Assembly: GCA_035626475.1 (NCBI GenBank)
Contig: DASPNP010000022.1
Coordinates: 62,001-126,000, forward strand
DNA length: 64,000 nucleotides
Origin: DASPKT01 sp035626475
Lineage (GTDB): Bacteria > Pseudomonadota > Alphaproteobacteria > Azospirillales > Azospirillaceae
Direction of reading: 5' to 3'
Notes under the pieces: generated by a model
What the model saw: only the letters and a program-made list of their open reading frames with translations
Databases searched by the model: none
Told to the model about the DNA's origin: nothing
Shown: in pieces, positions 54,213 to 63,404 of the stretch
Position numbering within the stretch: the stretch's first letter is position 1
Layout: the number at the start of each line of letters is the position of its first letter
Made by a program: the position numbers and the translations under genes

Positions 54213-55006
54213 GATTTCTCCGGCATCGGACGGTCGGCGATGCGGCCGATGAGCTCCGCCAACCCCATCGGGGCGTCGCGGAGCGAGGCGTTCTGCGCTT
54301 GGTTGAGGGCCCCCAACTCGGAGAGCTTGCCCTGCAGGAAGAAGAGCAGCGCGTCGCGGTCGTCCCGCAGGTCCTCGGCATAGGTCATGGGGTGGACCAG
54401 CAGCTGCAGCACCGCGTGGCGGCGGTCGGCGAACAGCAGGCAGGGACAGCCTTCTCGCCAGCGGAAGTTGGACTCCGACAGGTACTTGATCCCGCCGAAG
54501 AAGCGGTGCCCGTAGGTGTTCGTCAGCCCCGGCACCTCGATCTGGAACTCGTCCTTGCCGGCGGGATTGTGGAAGGAGAAGACCCCGACCTCCAGCCCGA
54601 CCCCGAGGCCCAGCAGCTCGGCGTCGGCCCTGATCCGGTCCGGCAGGGACGACCCGCCGAAGGCGCCGACATCCTCCCCCTCGTTGCTGAAGTGTAGGCC
54701 CACCGCATGGCCCATCCGGGCGATGTCGCGGATGCGGCCGACATTGTCGCCGGTGAAGGGGTTGTAGTTGGGAGAGCGCACCAGGAACAGGTAGGTGGAC
54801 CGGACGCCGAGCCCGGCTTCGGCCCGTGCCATGGCGTGGGCATGCTCGACGGAATTGTCCACGTCGTGCCGCAGATAGACGGACAGGCCCTCGGCGGCCT
54901 CGGAGAAGAGCCGGAAGCGGTATCCCGCCGCCAGGGCCGACTCCAGGATCGTCTCATAGTGGTCGGGGGTGAAGCGGTGCTGCACGGGCGACGGGTCCGG
55001 CGTCAT
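54209..55006 (-). CDS. Polysaccharide deacetylase-like protein
   Basis: 265 residues from the ATG at 55006. VYLRHDVDNSVEHAHAMA at 43-60 matches the NodB-like RHDVD strand (H47, D48, D50). GLHFSNEGEDVG near 103 is the next metal-site strand. The later zinc histidine pair is not clear, so activity is uncertain. It starts the sulfotransferase operon: the stop overlaps the next start (ATGA). A 230-base divergent gap leads to the module gene at 55237. Confidence 0.68.
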   Translation of the reverse strand: MTPDPSPVQHRFTPDHYETILESALAAGYRFRLFSEAAEGLSVYLRHDVDNSVEHAHAMARAEAGLGVRSTYLFLVRSPNYNPFTGDNVGRIRDIARMGHAVGLHFSNEGEDVGAFGGSSLPDRIRADAELLGLGVGLEVGVFSFHNPAGKDEFQIEVPGLTNTYGHRFFGGIKYLSESNFRWREGCPCLLFADRRHAVLQLLVHPMTYAEDLRDDRDALLFFLQGKLSELGALNQAQNASLRDAPMGLAELIGRIADRPMPEKS

Positions 55007-55236
55007 GCGGCCTCTCCCGTACGCCCCGCCCGGACGGGGGGCGGCGCGGCGCGCGGCGCGGATCGGGGTGCTGACACGGTGGCTGGGCCTCGGCTGGTAA
55101 AGGGAACAGCGCCGGCGGCGCTCTCCGGAGCCAAGCAAACCTTATACCAGTCGCGGGCGCGGGGTCCATGTCTTGCCCCGCCGCGCGCCCCGGCGCTATA
55201 TGCGGGGGCGGAATGCCCGCTCGCCGGAGGTGAACC

Positions 55237-55659
55237 TTGGACAGCATCGCACGGGTGGACCAGCTTCCCCAGGGCGTGCCGATCTATCTGTTCGGCGCCG
55301 GCACGGGCGGCCGGCTGATCCATGAGGCCCTGCGCCGGAATCGCCGGGTAAGGGTCGCCGGCTTCATCGACAATGCCAAGAACGGATCGCGCATCGGCGA
55401 GCTGCCCGTGCTCGATCTCGCCGGCTTCGCCGCCATCAGGACCCCCGGCACGCGGGTGGTCATCGCCAGCCAGTATGTCGAGGAAATTTCTGCCCAGCTG
55501 CGGCAGGCCGGCATCGAGGATGCCGCGGACGGTTCCCCCCTCGTCCGGCATCTCGTCGAAGCGCGGGTCCACGCTGCGGAACGGCGGCGCCTGGCTCTGA
55601 TCTCGGCGGCGATGATGCCGGTCATGGTCCTCGCCGGCTGGGCGCTGTTCACCGCCTGA
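55237..55659 (+). CDS. Stand-alone Rossmann-like module with C-terminal membrane helix, 140 aa
   Basis: Shows IYLFGAGTGGRLIHEALRR at 16-34, VAGFIDNAKNG at 40-50 and VVIASQYVEEISAQLRQAGI at 74-93. The same order and spacing occur at 48939 (residues 1-95) and 59333 (1-95). The glycine loop suggests NAD, CoA or nucleotide-sugar binding. A hydrophobic tail (about 118-139) may anchor it to the membrane. It starts with TTG, with GGAGG 6 bases upstream. Function unknown. Confidence 0.72.
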   Translation: MDSIARVDQLPQGVPIYLFGAGTGGRLIHEALRRNRRVRVAGFIDNAKNGSRIGELPVLDLAGFAAIRTPGTRVVIASQYVEEISAQLRQAGIEDAADGSPLVRHLVEARVHAAERRRLALISAAMMPVMVLAGWALFTA

Positions 55660-55684
55660 GGACCGCTCCGGCCGGCTCCTCCGG

Positions 55685-57295
55685 TCAGCGCTCCGGCATC
55701 AGCACTTCGCCCACGCCGCCGGGGGCGTCCGCCGGGGCGACGCTTTCGAAGGCGATGTAGCGCTCGCTCTCCCCGATCCGGCGCATGCCGGGCAGCCTGT
55801 AGGGCGCCGGCAGCAGCGATAACAGGTGCTTGTCGGCGATGGCGTGGGTCACGCCATGGCGCACCATGATCGCGGTCGGGTCCAGCTTCAGGAAAGGCCA
55901 GACCTCGATGTAGTCGCGGTAGATCTCCTCGGAGATCAGCCCCGGCTGGTACCAGAAGGACTTCACGTCGTCCCGCCGGGCGCAGACGTTGCCGGCGATC
56001 TGCAGCCCGACCGGCAGCACCACCGCGCCCTGCGGCAGCGGCAGGCGGTCGATGAACTCCCGCAACTCGTCCTTGGGCTGCCAGACCCAGCGCGACAGCA
56101 GGCGGTAGGCGATCAGCGGCGTGAGGGTGACGATGGCCGCGAACCAGGCATAGCCGAGAACGGCCGCGGTCGGGTCGACCCGCCGCAGCAGCAGGCCGAT
56201 CACGGTGGGCGTGACGAAGAGCAGGCTGTATTCGATGTAGCGGTAGCTCTCGCCCAGATGGTCCAGCCGGGGGCTGGTGGTCGCCAGATAGACGATGAGC
56301 GCCGCCAGGATCAGCGGTAGGAATGCCGCCGCGACCTGCCGGGCCGCCGGGTCCGCCCCCGACAGGGCGGCAGCCGACAGCAGCAGCGACACTGCGACGT
56401 CGGGATGGCGCAGCAGGCCGCTCAGCGGTTCGGCGCGGGCGATCCTGCGCACGAAGGCGGCGACGTCGGTCCTCTCGCGCCACAGGCGCGCCCAGTTGGG
56501 GAAGTTCACGAGCGCCGCGCGCGCCACCTCGCTCTTCTTGTGAAGCTTCGGATAGAGCCGCCATTGGATGAAGGTGTGCCGCATGCTCAGGGGCAGATCC
56601 CTGGGCGAGACGGCCGCCGCCAGGACGTACCCCGCGGCCAGTTCCAGCAGCGGCAAGGGGTCGAGGGAGAATAGCGCCAGCAGAGGCGTCACGAACATGA
56701 GGGTCTGGCGCGAGAACATGGCCGCCAGGAACCCGACGGCGGCGGCGATGACCGCCAGCCCCATCGAGACGGCGTCGCCGTAGAGGCTGCCCACGACCGC
56801 GAAGATGAAGAACGCCGACGAGAAGAGCCGCGCGAAGTAGCGGGCCGACAAAGTAAAATAGGCGATCCCCGGGCCCACGAAGGTCCAGTTGGTCGGCAGC
56901 GCGGCATAAATGAAGAGAGCGGCAGCCAGGGACACAGGTTCGATCCCGCCGAACACCAGCCGCTGGACGTGCAGCAGGTAGGCGGCGTATGCCGCCGCGG
57001 CGAGCACGTACAGGATGAAGCTGGGCACCCAGGGATGGCGGCGGATGACCTCCAGCGGGATTACGGCGCACGCCCTGTGGAAGGCCGTGGGGTAGGTCAT
57101 CGGTTCGCAGCGGATCAGGTAGGAGTCTATGTAGCGGGAGCGCGGGTCCTTGGCGAACTGCCGCAGGATGGCGAAATGGATCGACGCGTCGCCGTGCATG
57201 CCTTCGCGCAACACGGCCCTGTGCCCGTAAGTGACGAGGGCGCGGATCAGGAAGGCGGCGGCGGCCGTGCCGAGGACGATGAGGAGGTCGGTCAT
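55685..57295 (-). CDS. Large polytopic membrane protein, GT-C or polymerase-like
   Basis: 536 residues with about ten hydrophobic segments over residues 1-430. The first extracytoplasmic loop (MHGDASIHFAILRQFAKDPR) has a D-x3-H pattern like the acidic loop of GT-C glycosyltransferases. Others are LAAALFIYAALPTNWTF and GVTHAIADKHLLSLLPAPYR near 480. No family could be named. In this region it could be a glycan polymerase, a ligase or a GT-C transferase. Convergent with the module gene, 25 bases apart. Confidence 0.68.
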   Translation of the reverse strand: MTDLLIVLGTAAAAFLIRALVTYGHRAVLREGMHGDASIHFAILRQFAKDPRSRYIDSYLIRCEPMTYPTAFHRACAVIPLEVIRRHPWVPSFILYVLAAAAYAAYLLHVQRLVFGGIEPVSLAAALFIYAALPTNWTFVGPGIAYFTLSARYFARLFSSAFFIFAVVGSLYGDAVSMGLAVIAAAVGFLAAMFSRQTLMFVTPLLALFSLDPLPLLELAAGYVLAAAVSPRDLPLSMRHTFIQWRLYPKLHKKSEVARAALVNFPNWARLWRERTDVAAFVRRIARAEPLSGLLRHPDVAVSLLLSAAALSGADPAARQVAAAFLPLILAALIVYLATTSPRLDHLGESYRYIEYSLLFVTPTVIGLLLRRVDPTAAVLGYAWFAAIVTLTPLIAYRLLSRWVWQPKDELREFIDRLPLPQGAVVLPVGLQIAGNVCARRDDVKSFWYQPGLISEEIYRDYIEVWPFLKLDPTAIMVRHGVTHAIADKHLLSLLPAPYRLPGMRRIGESERYIAFESVAPADAPGGVGEVLMPER

Positions 57296-57447
57296 GTGCC
57301 GACCTCATTACCCTGCCTGCGGTACGCAGGTAAAGGCCCCTGCCCGCCGCAGCGGAGCGCAGTGGCACCAGTGTCGCGGGGGCGTTATGGTTGCGCCACC
57401 GACCACGCCGCGCCGGGCGCCCGCCCGACCGGCCTTGGAGCATGGGA

Positions 57448-58410
57448 ATGAGCGTCACCATCACCAACCTGCTGCAGCCTGGCCGCTACCGGCTGGTGGA
57501 CGGCGTCCACATGGCGCTGGCCGATGCCGGAGCGCTGGACCGCCGGAACGTGGAGGCCTTCGCGGAGAAGTGGGCCTGGACCCACCACCGGCCGGGCGCC
57601 GCCGAATACGAGGAGATGCAGTACCGCCGGTTCCTCACCTTCTACGGCTTCCCCGACCAGGCGGCCCTCGTGGCGTTCCTGAAGGGGAAGTCCGTCATCC
57701 TGGATGCCGGCTGCGGCTACGGACACAAGGCCAATTGGCTGGCGACCCTGGCGCCGCACGCGCAGGTCATCGCCATGGACCTCTCCGAGAGCATATTCAT
57801 CGCGAGGAAGCTCTACGGCGACAGGCCCAACCTGACGTTCGTGAAGGGCGACATCGCAGACACCGGATTCCTGGACGGTACCATCGATTTCGTGGATTGC
57901 GACCAGGTGCTGCACCACACGTCCGACCCGCAGCGCACGACGGTCGAGCTGGCGCGCGTCGCCAGCCACGGCGGCCATCTGGCGCTCTACGTCTATGCCC
58001 GCAAGGCCCTGCCCCGGGAACTCGTGGACGAGTATTTCCTTTCCAAGCAGCGCCCCCTGAGCAGCGAGGAAATCTGGGACATGTCGGACCGCCTGACCCG
58101 GCTGGGCCGCATGCTCTACGAGCTGAACGTCGAGCTGGACTTCCCCGACATTCCGCAGCTCGACATCCGCGGCGGCCGGCAGAACCTTCAGCGCTTCTTC
58201 TACGACAATTTCCTCAAATGCTTCTGGAACGAGGAGATCGGGCACGAGCAGTCGGTGGCCGTGAATTTCGACTGGTACTCGCCGCACATCGCGTTCCGCT
58301 TCACGGCGGAGGAGTTCCTCGCCATGACGGCGGCGGCGGGCCTCTCGCCGCTCTACCGCTACTCGGAACCGGCCTGCCATTCCGGGCTGTTCCTGAAGCC
58401 GGCGTCCTGA
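57448..58410 (+). CDS. SAM-dependent methyltransferase
   Basis: 320 residues. VILDAGCGYGHKANWLATLA near 83 is the SAM-binding loop, followed by VIAMDLSESIFIARKLYGDR and IDFVDCDQVLHHTSDPQRTT. The long C-terminus is rich in aromatic and charged residues (NLQRFFYDNFLKCFWNEEIG). The start ATG at 57448 has GGAG 8 bases upstream; ATG 57442 is an alternative. The substrate is probably a glycan or sugar. It is followed by the formyltransferase gene after 10 bases on the same strand. Confidence 0.8.
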   Translation: MSVTITNLLQPGRYRLVDGVHMALADAGALDRRNVEAFAEKWAWTHHRPGAAEYEEMQYRRFLTFYGFPDQAALVAFLKGKSVILDAGCGYGHKANWLATLAPHAQVIAMDLSESIFIARKLYGDRPNLTFVKGDIADTGFLDGTIDFVDCDQVLHHTSDPQRTTVELARVASHGGHLALYVYARKALPRELVDEYFLSKQRPLSSEEIWDMSDRLTRLGRMLYELNVELDFPDIPQLDIRGGRQNLQRFFYDNFLKCFWNEEIGHEQSVAVNFDWYSPHIAFRFTAEEFLAMTAAAGLSPLYRYSEPACHSGLFLKPAS

Positions 58411-58420
58411 GGCCGCGGCC

Positions 58421-59326
58421 ATGAGGCGGTGCGCGTTCCTTGGCAGCAAGGCCATGGGCCTGCGGATCCTCAAGGCGCTGGTCGGCGAGGGCGGCGCCAC
58501 CTGGACCGTGATCCACCCCGACGACCGGCAGGACCCGCGCAGCCGCTTGGGAGAATTCGAGGCGTTCGCGGACCGGCATGGCCTGCCTTTCCTATGTGCC
58601 GCGTCGGCGCGGGAGGCACACGAGGCGCTGGCAGTCCTTGCCCCCGACATCGTGTTCGTATGCGGCTGGTATTGGCTGTTCGGCGCCGGGACGCTGGCGC
58701 TGGCCCGCGACGGCTTCTTCGGAATCCACAACAGCCTGCTGCCCGCCTACCGCGGCGGCGCCCCTCTGGTCTGGTCGATCATGAACGGGGAACAGACCGT
58801 CGGCTCCACCGTGTTCCGCATGGGGCCCGGCATGGACGACGGGGATATCCTCCTCCAGGTGGCCGTGCGCAACGGCCCCGACAGGGACGTCGGCGACATT
58901 CTGGCCGAGATCGAAGAGCGACTTGCGGTCGAGCTTCCGGACCGGTGGCGAGCCCTGCTTGCCGGCGAGGCCCGCCTGCAGCCGCAGGACGAGGCGGCGG
59001 CGAGCTACTGCGGACAGCGCACGCCCGAGGACGGCCGCATCGAGTGGCGGGAACCGGCCGCCCGCGTGCACGACTTCGTGCGTGCCCAGGCGCCGCCCTA
59101 TCCCGGCGCCTTCACTCTGCTGGGCGACCGCCGCGTGACGGTCCTGAAGTCCGAAGTGGATGCCCGGCGCTGGTACGGGGCCCCCGGGCAGGTGCTGGCG
59201 CGGGAGGATCACGCCGTCGCGGTGGCTTGCGCCCACGGGACGGCGCTGCGGCTGCTTCGCGTAGCCGTCGATGGGAAGGAGGAGGCGCCGCGGGACGTCT
59301 TCCGTTCCGTGCGCGACCGCCTCTGA
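58421..59326 (+). CDS. Formyltransferase of the methionyl-tRNA/sugar formyltransferase family
   Basis: 301 residues. The fold's motifs are FFGIHNSLLPAYRGGAPLVW near 100 (the N-H-SLLP catalytic region; the Asn and His are intact) and GPGMDDGDIL near 132 (catalytic Asp). It is close to enzymes that add formyl from formyl-tetrahydrofolate to a 4-amino sugar nucleotide, such as dTDP-Qui4N. A DegT aminotransferase that could make the amine is at 60597. A true methionyl-tRNA formyltransferase is less likely in this setting. Confidence 0.78.
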   Translation: MRRCAFLGSKAMGLRILKALVGEGGATWTVIHPDDRQDPRSRLGEFEAFADRHGLPFLCAASAREAHEALAVLAPDIVFVCGWYWLFGAGTLALARDGFFGIHNSLLPAYRGGAPLVWSIMNGEQTVGSTVFRMGPGMDDGDILLQVAVRNGPDRDVGDILAEIEERLAVELPDRWRALLAGEARLQPQDEAAASYCGQRTPEDGRIEWREPAARVHDFVRAQAPPYPGAFTLLGDRRVTVLKSEVDARRWYGAPGQVLAREDHAVAVACAHGTALRLLRVAVDGKEEAPRDVFRSVRDRL

Positions 59327-59332
59327 ACCGCC

Positions 59333-60535
59333 TCAGGCCTCCGGACGGCGGCCCCGGAAGAACATGTGCCGGTGGCCGACATTCATGTTGATGACGTCCA
59401 CCAGCCCGGCGGCCCGCAGCATCGCCTCCATCTGGTCGGTGGTGTAGTGGTCCTCGATCGAGGGCGTCACCGCATCGAACCAGCCCTGGCGCTCCTCCTC
59501 GTCGAACTCGGCATTCACCACCGCCTCCGCCTCGGCCAGCGGCAGGTTGAGCACCTTGCTCATCAACCGCTCCTTGCGGACGTCGAAGTAGATGTCGCCG
59601 AACTTGTCCCAGCGCGGCTGGCCATAGACCATCAGCGTGAAGTAGCCGCCCGGCTTGACGTGCCGGACCAGGTTGCCGACGGCGCGCTCGGTGTCGCCGG
59701 TGTGGTGGGTGACGCCGAAGCTCCAGACAAGGTCGAAGGTCTCGCCCAGCTCGAGGCTCAGCAGGTTCGCCACCCGGCCTCGGTGGGTGGGGAAGGCCGC
59801 GCAGTTCTCCTTCGCCCGCTTGACGCCGGACTCCGACATGTCCACGGACATAACGTCAGCGCCCAGCGCGCAAAGGGCATGGCTATAGCGCCCGTCACCG
59901 CAGCCGCCGTCCAGGACCGACTTGCCCTTGAACCATGACGGGTCGAGGCCGGTGAAATTACACACGTTCGAAGGCGCGCGGCGGCGGAACTGCTCGTCAT
60001 AGTGCGAGGCGGGACCGCGGCTGACCGCCTCATGCGCCCACTGGTACTCGAAGGCCGCGAGAGTCTGCTGCCGGGGCTCCGACAGGCCCAGCGCCCGCGC
60101 GCAGGCCCGCAGCAGGACCTCCTGCCGCTGCATGTGCCGGAACAGATATTCGAGACGGTATGAGAGCCGCTCCGCCTCTGAGAGATGGCTTGTGACCTCG
60201 GCGGCGCCGCGATCGAGCAACGTCGTCTCGATCAGCGGATAGGCATTGTAGAACGTCTTGACGCCGCCGGCTTTGAGCTGTTCCGCAAGTTCCACGACAT
60301 ACATGGTCGCGATGACAATGGCGGCCTTGCCGTCCCAGCCGGACAGAAAGCTCGGGAAGTCCTGGACCTTCAGCCCGTTCACCTCACCCGTCTTGTGATT
60401 GTCGATGAAGCCGACGACCCTGGCGCCCGGGATATTCTCGAAGATCGAGTGCAGGATCGTGCCCGCTTGGCCCGCCCCGAAAATGTACACGTCACCGGAC
60501 TGCGGCAGCGCGCCGGGCTCACTCACATGAATCAT
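59333..60535 (-). CDS. Rossmann-like module fused to a SAM methyltransferase
   Basis: 400 residues. Residues 1-95 are the module (DVYIFGAGQAG at 15-25, VVGFIDNHKTG at 40-50, IVIAT near 73). Residues about 175-400 are a class I methyltransferase: GKSVLDGGCGDGRYSHALCA near 204, VMSVDMSESGVKRAKENC near 227 and FDLVWSFGVTHHTGDTERAV. The C-terminal GHRHMFFRGRRPEA fits the fold end. Possibly a sugar C- or O-methyltransferase. Converges with the formyltransferase gene, six bases apart. Confidence 0.78.
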   Translation of the reverse strand: MIHVSEPGALPQSGDVYIFGAGQAGTILHSIFENIPGARVVGFIDNHKTGEVNGLKVQDFPSFLSGWDGKAAIVIATMYVVELAEQLKAGGVKTFYNAYPLIETTLLDRGAAEVTSHLSEAERLSYRLEYLFRHMQRQEVLLRACARALGLSEPRQQTLAAFEYQWAHEAVSRGPASHYDEQFRRRAPSNVCNFTGLDPSWFKGKSVLDGGCGDGRYSHALCALGADVMSVDMSESGVKRAKENCAAFPTHRGRVANLLSLELGETFDLVWSFGVTHHTGDTERAVGNLVRHVKPGGYFTLMVYGQPRWDKFGDIYFDVRKERLMSKVLNLPLAEAEAVVNAEFDEEERQGWFDAVTPSIEDHYTTDQMEAMLRAAGLVDVINMNVGHRHMFFRGRRPEA

Positions 60536-60596
60536 CTGGGGCTCCTTGCACGAAGATCGATCTCTTGCACCGCGGTTCCAGGAATCACGAACCGCC

Positions 60597-61733
60597 TCAC
60601 GTCCGAGCGAGAACCGCCACGACCCGGTCCTGGTCGGCGTCCGTCATGCCGGGGAAGATGGGCAGGGTGATGGTCGTGTCTTCCGCCTGCGCTGCGAGGG
60701 GGTACTGATCGGGCTTCAGGCCGTACTTGTCCCGGTAATAGCCGAGCCGATGGACGGCGTGGGTGCCGGGCCGGGTCTGGATGCCCTCCGCCGACAGGGC
60801 GGCCATCAAGCCGTTGCGGCGCTTCCGGTTCCCGTCGCCCACGCGCACGACGTAAGACTGGTAGGTGTGCCCCGTCTCCGCCGATGGCGAAGGCGGCAGG
60901 ACCAGCCCGGCCACGCCGCCGGCGAGACGCCGATCGTAGCCTTCGGCCCGCCGGCGTCGCTCCGCCAGGAGCGTGTCGAGCTTGGACATCTGCGCGACGC
61001 CCACCGCCGCCTGGATGTCGGAGAATCGCAGGTTGAAGCCGAGCCGGTCGAACTCCGTCATGGTCCAGGATCCGTGCGGCTCCTCCGGAGTGGCCGGGGG
61101 GACGCCCGTGGCGCCATGGTTCCTGAGGACGCGGACGGCGGCGGCGAGGGTGTCGTCGTTGGTCGTGACCATCCCACCCTCACCGGTCGTGATCACCTTG
61201 CGCGGATGGAAGGAGAAGGCGGCGAGGGCGCCCAGCGTGCCGACCGGGCGGCCGTGCCACGTGGTGCCGATGGCGCAGGCGGCATCCTCGACCACGGCGA
61301 TCCCGTGACGGCGGGCGATGGAAAGGATCGGCTCCATGTCCGCCGCGAGGCCGAACAGATGCACGGCGATGACCGCCTTCGTCCTCGGCGTGATGGCCGC
61401 GGCCAGCGCCTCGGGATCGATGTTGAAGGTATCGAGCCGGATGTCCGCGAACACCGCCCGCGCACCGACATATTCGGCCGCATGGGCCGTCGTCGTCCAG
61501 GTCAGCGCGGGGACGACCACCTCGTCCCCCGGCCCGACGCCCAGGGCCAGCAGGGCGAGGTGCAGGCCGGCGGTGCAGGAGGTGGTGGCGATCGCATGCC
61601 GGGCGGCATGGCGCGCCGCGATCATCCCCTCGAACTTCTCCGTGAGCGGCCCCTGGGTGACCCAGCCGGACTGGAGGCACTGCCGCAACGAGGCGATCTC
61701 ATCCTCGTCGAAATGGGGGGCCGTGATCTGCAT
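60597..61733 (-). CDS. DegT/DnrJ/EryC1/StrS-family sugar aminotransferase
   Basis: 378 residues from the ATG at 61733. PLP-dependent, making an amino sugar from a keto-sugar nucleotide with glutamate as donor. Seen here: ATTSCTAGLHLALLALGVGP near 48, VVEDAACAIGTTWHGRPVGT near 152, and the lysine region SFHPRKVITTGEGGMVTTND near 175. This could be PseC for the pseudaminic path, or the enzyme making the 4-amine for formylation by 58421. An outer GTG at 61787 would extend it by 18 residues. Confidence 0.82.
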   Translation of the reverse strand: MQITAPHFDEDEIASLRQCLQSGWVTQGPLTEKFEGMIAARHAARHAIATTSCTAGLHLALLALGVGPGDEVVVPALTWTTTAHAAEYVGARAVFADIRLDTFNIDPEALAAAITPRTKAVIAVHLFGLAADMEPILSIARRHGIAVVEDAACAIGTTWHGRPVGTLGALAAFSFHPRKVITTGEGGMVTTNDDTLAAAVRVLRNHGATGVPPATPEEPHGSWTMTEFDRLGFNLRFSDIQAAVGVAQMSKLDTLLAERRRRAEGYDRRLAGGVAGLVLPPSPSAETGHTYQSYVVRVGDGNRKRRNGLMAALSAEGIQTRPGTHAVHRLGYYRDKYGLKPDQYPLAAQAEDTTITLPIFPGMTDADQDRVVAVLART

Positions 61734-61815
61734 TCGAACATCCAGGGTGGCCGGCGCGGATGGCCGGAACGGTGGCGTGGTGGTCACTCTGCGCTGCGAC
61801 CAGCTTACAATAAAA

Positions 61816-61825
61816 GGATTAATCC
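61816..61825. promoter_or_regulatory. AT-rich palindrome in the gap before the aminotransferase
   Basis: GGATTAATCC is a perfect 10-base palindrome in an unusually AT-rich patch (61806-61835). It lies between the glycosyltransferase stop and the aminotransferase start on the minus strand and could be an operator or part of a promoter. No clear -35/-10 pair was fixed. Confidence 0.3.
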
Positions 61826-61838
61826 CTTACTACTAGGG

Positions 61839-63059
61839 TCACGAGGCGGCGCCGCTCCCGGCGAAGACGTCGATGGATCGGTTGATCCGGGCGAACACCC
61901 GGCCGACCGATTCCAGCGAATGGTGCGCCCGGACATAGTCCTGGGAACGGCGGCCCAGCGCGGCCAGGGTCGCCCTGTCGCTCAGCGCGAGGCGGCGGAG
62001 CGTCTCCTTGATCGTGTGCGGGGTGGCGCTGATGAGCGGGACCTCGCCCTCACCCAGCAGTCCCGCATCAACGTACAGACGCTCGAGATCCGGCCGCAGA
62101 TAGCAGATCGCCGGCGTCGCCAGAGCCATCGATTCGATGGAGAAGAGCGCGTACCAGCCGATGACGATCTGATCCACCACCACATCGGCACGGTCGATGG
62201 CCGCGAGCACGACCTCGTTGGGGGAGAACTCGATGAGGTCGAGCACCACGGGCACGCCTTCCTCCGCCAGCTCCCGCACCGCCCGGCGGATATGCGCCGT
62301 GCCCTTGACCGCTTGGTGGTTGGGCGCGTGCAGCAGGCGGAGCGGGTGCTCCGCTGAGATGGGGAGGGTCTCGTCCTTGGGCGTCACCAGCGCGCCCAGC
62401 CGCTCGGTGTCGACCGAGAAGTGGGCGATCATCAGAGTGTCCCAATGGTACATGTAATCAACCCAGTCGCACCCGGAGACGACGTGGTCGGCATAGCGGG
62501 TCCACAGGTCGATCTGCCCTTCGACGCGCGCCTTGCGCCGGTGATAGTCGGGATAGTCGACCGTCATCGCATGGTTCAGCTGCAGGTTCTTGCCCCGCGT
62601 GAACACCATTACGTCGCCCCCATAGGGCATGACGACGGTCCTGGTCCGGGCAATCCGGTACAACAACGGCTCAAGGCGCCAAATGAACCGTGAATCACGC
62701 AGGGCGCCGCCATTGAGATAAATGTAGAGAACACGGTACCGGCTGCAGGCGAACCAGAAGAGCCGCACCATCCCGGCAAGGAAACTGACTTCGTTCCCGC
62801 CGAGCGGCAGGATGTGGTCGTAGCGGCTCGTGATGAAGTTCGTCGCGCTGGCGAAGGTCTCGACCGTGTAGCCTTGCCGCTGCAGCGCCAGCTTGTGGTA
62901 GATGTTGTTGATCAGCGCCTCGGGACCGAGGCCGACGTCGAACTTTTTCGGCGTGTAGCGGGCGACTAGGGCAAGCGGTAGGCAGACCAGGAGGACGACG
63001 GTCTCCAGGACGAACCAGAAGACCCCGTCCAGCCACTCCACAACGATGTTCGTCTTCAA
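61839..63059 (-). CDS. GT-B glycosyltransferase, paralogue without the module
   Basis: 406 residues. It begins with a hydrophobic stretch (about 14-34, FWFVLETVVLLVCLPLALVA). The rest aligns with residues 115-517 of the protein at 48939: GPEALINNIYHKLALQRQGY, LFWFACSRYRVLYIYLNGGA, TRYADHVVSGCDWVDYMYHW, LHAPNHQAVKGTAHI and VVVDQIVIGWYALFSIESMA. The shared parts suggest the same fold, perhaps the same sugar on different acceptors. The sugar donor is unknown. Upstream on the strand are the 98-residue gene and the deacetylase. Confidence 0.75.
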   Translation of the reverse strand: MKTNIVVEWLDGVFWFVLETVVLLVCLPLALVARYTPKKFDVGLGPEALINNIYHKLALQRQGYTVETFASATNFITSRYDHILPLGGNEVSFLAGMVRLFWFACSRYRVLYIYLNGGALRDSRFIWRLEPLLYRIARTRTVVMPYGGDVMVFTRGKNLQLNHAMTVDYPDYHRRKARVEGQIDLWTRYADHVVSGCDWVDYMYHWDTLMIAHFSVDTERLGALVTPKDETLPISAEHPLRLLHAPNHQAVKGTAHIRRAVRELAEEGVPVVLDLIEFSPNEVVLAAIDRADVVVDQIVIGWYALFSIESMALATPAICYLRPDLERLYVDAGLLGEGEVPLISATPHTIKETLRRLALSDRATLAALGRRSQDYVRAHHSLESVGRVFARINRSIDVFAGSGAAS

Positions 63060-63107
63060 GCATCACCCCGTGGGGAACGGCGCGCCGGCGTCCGGAACGC
63101 GGATGGT

Positions 63108-63404
63108 TTAATCCTTATCAATCATGATGGCAATTGGCTGCCGGTCGCCCGGGACCCGAGGGAGGTCTTCCGGTCTCGCGTCCTTGAAGCCCAGCGTCAC
63201 CAGGGTGATGGGCTCCGCGGGCCGGCCGCGCAGCTGGTCCGGCGTTATGACGGGAACCTCTTTGAACGTCGTGCCGACCGGGTGCGGCAACCGGTCGATA
63301 CAGGCGCTGCCGCCAATCCCCGCCATGCGCGCCATGTCGATGGAGAACAGGTCGAACGAATCGGGATCCACCGCCGCCAGGGCCGGATCATCGCGCCAGG
63401 ACAT
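63108..63404 (-). CDS. Small hypothetical protein, 98 aa, possible degenerate module
   Basis: I cannot assign a function. The segment GSACIDRLPHPVGTTFKEVP then VITPDQLRGRPAEPITLVTL resembles the second half of the Rossmann-like module (IDN, then VPV, then VVIAS strand), but the glycine loop at the start is absent. It overlaps the upstream deacetylase-like gene by 17 bases. It could be a fragment or a divergent module. Ends 48 bases before the glycosyltransferase start. Confidence 0.5.
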   Translation of the reverse strand: MSWRDDPALAAVDPDSFDLFSIDMARMAGIGGSACIDRLPHPVGTTFKEVPVITPDQLRGRPAEPITLVTLGFKDARPEDLPRVPGDRQPIAIMIDKD

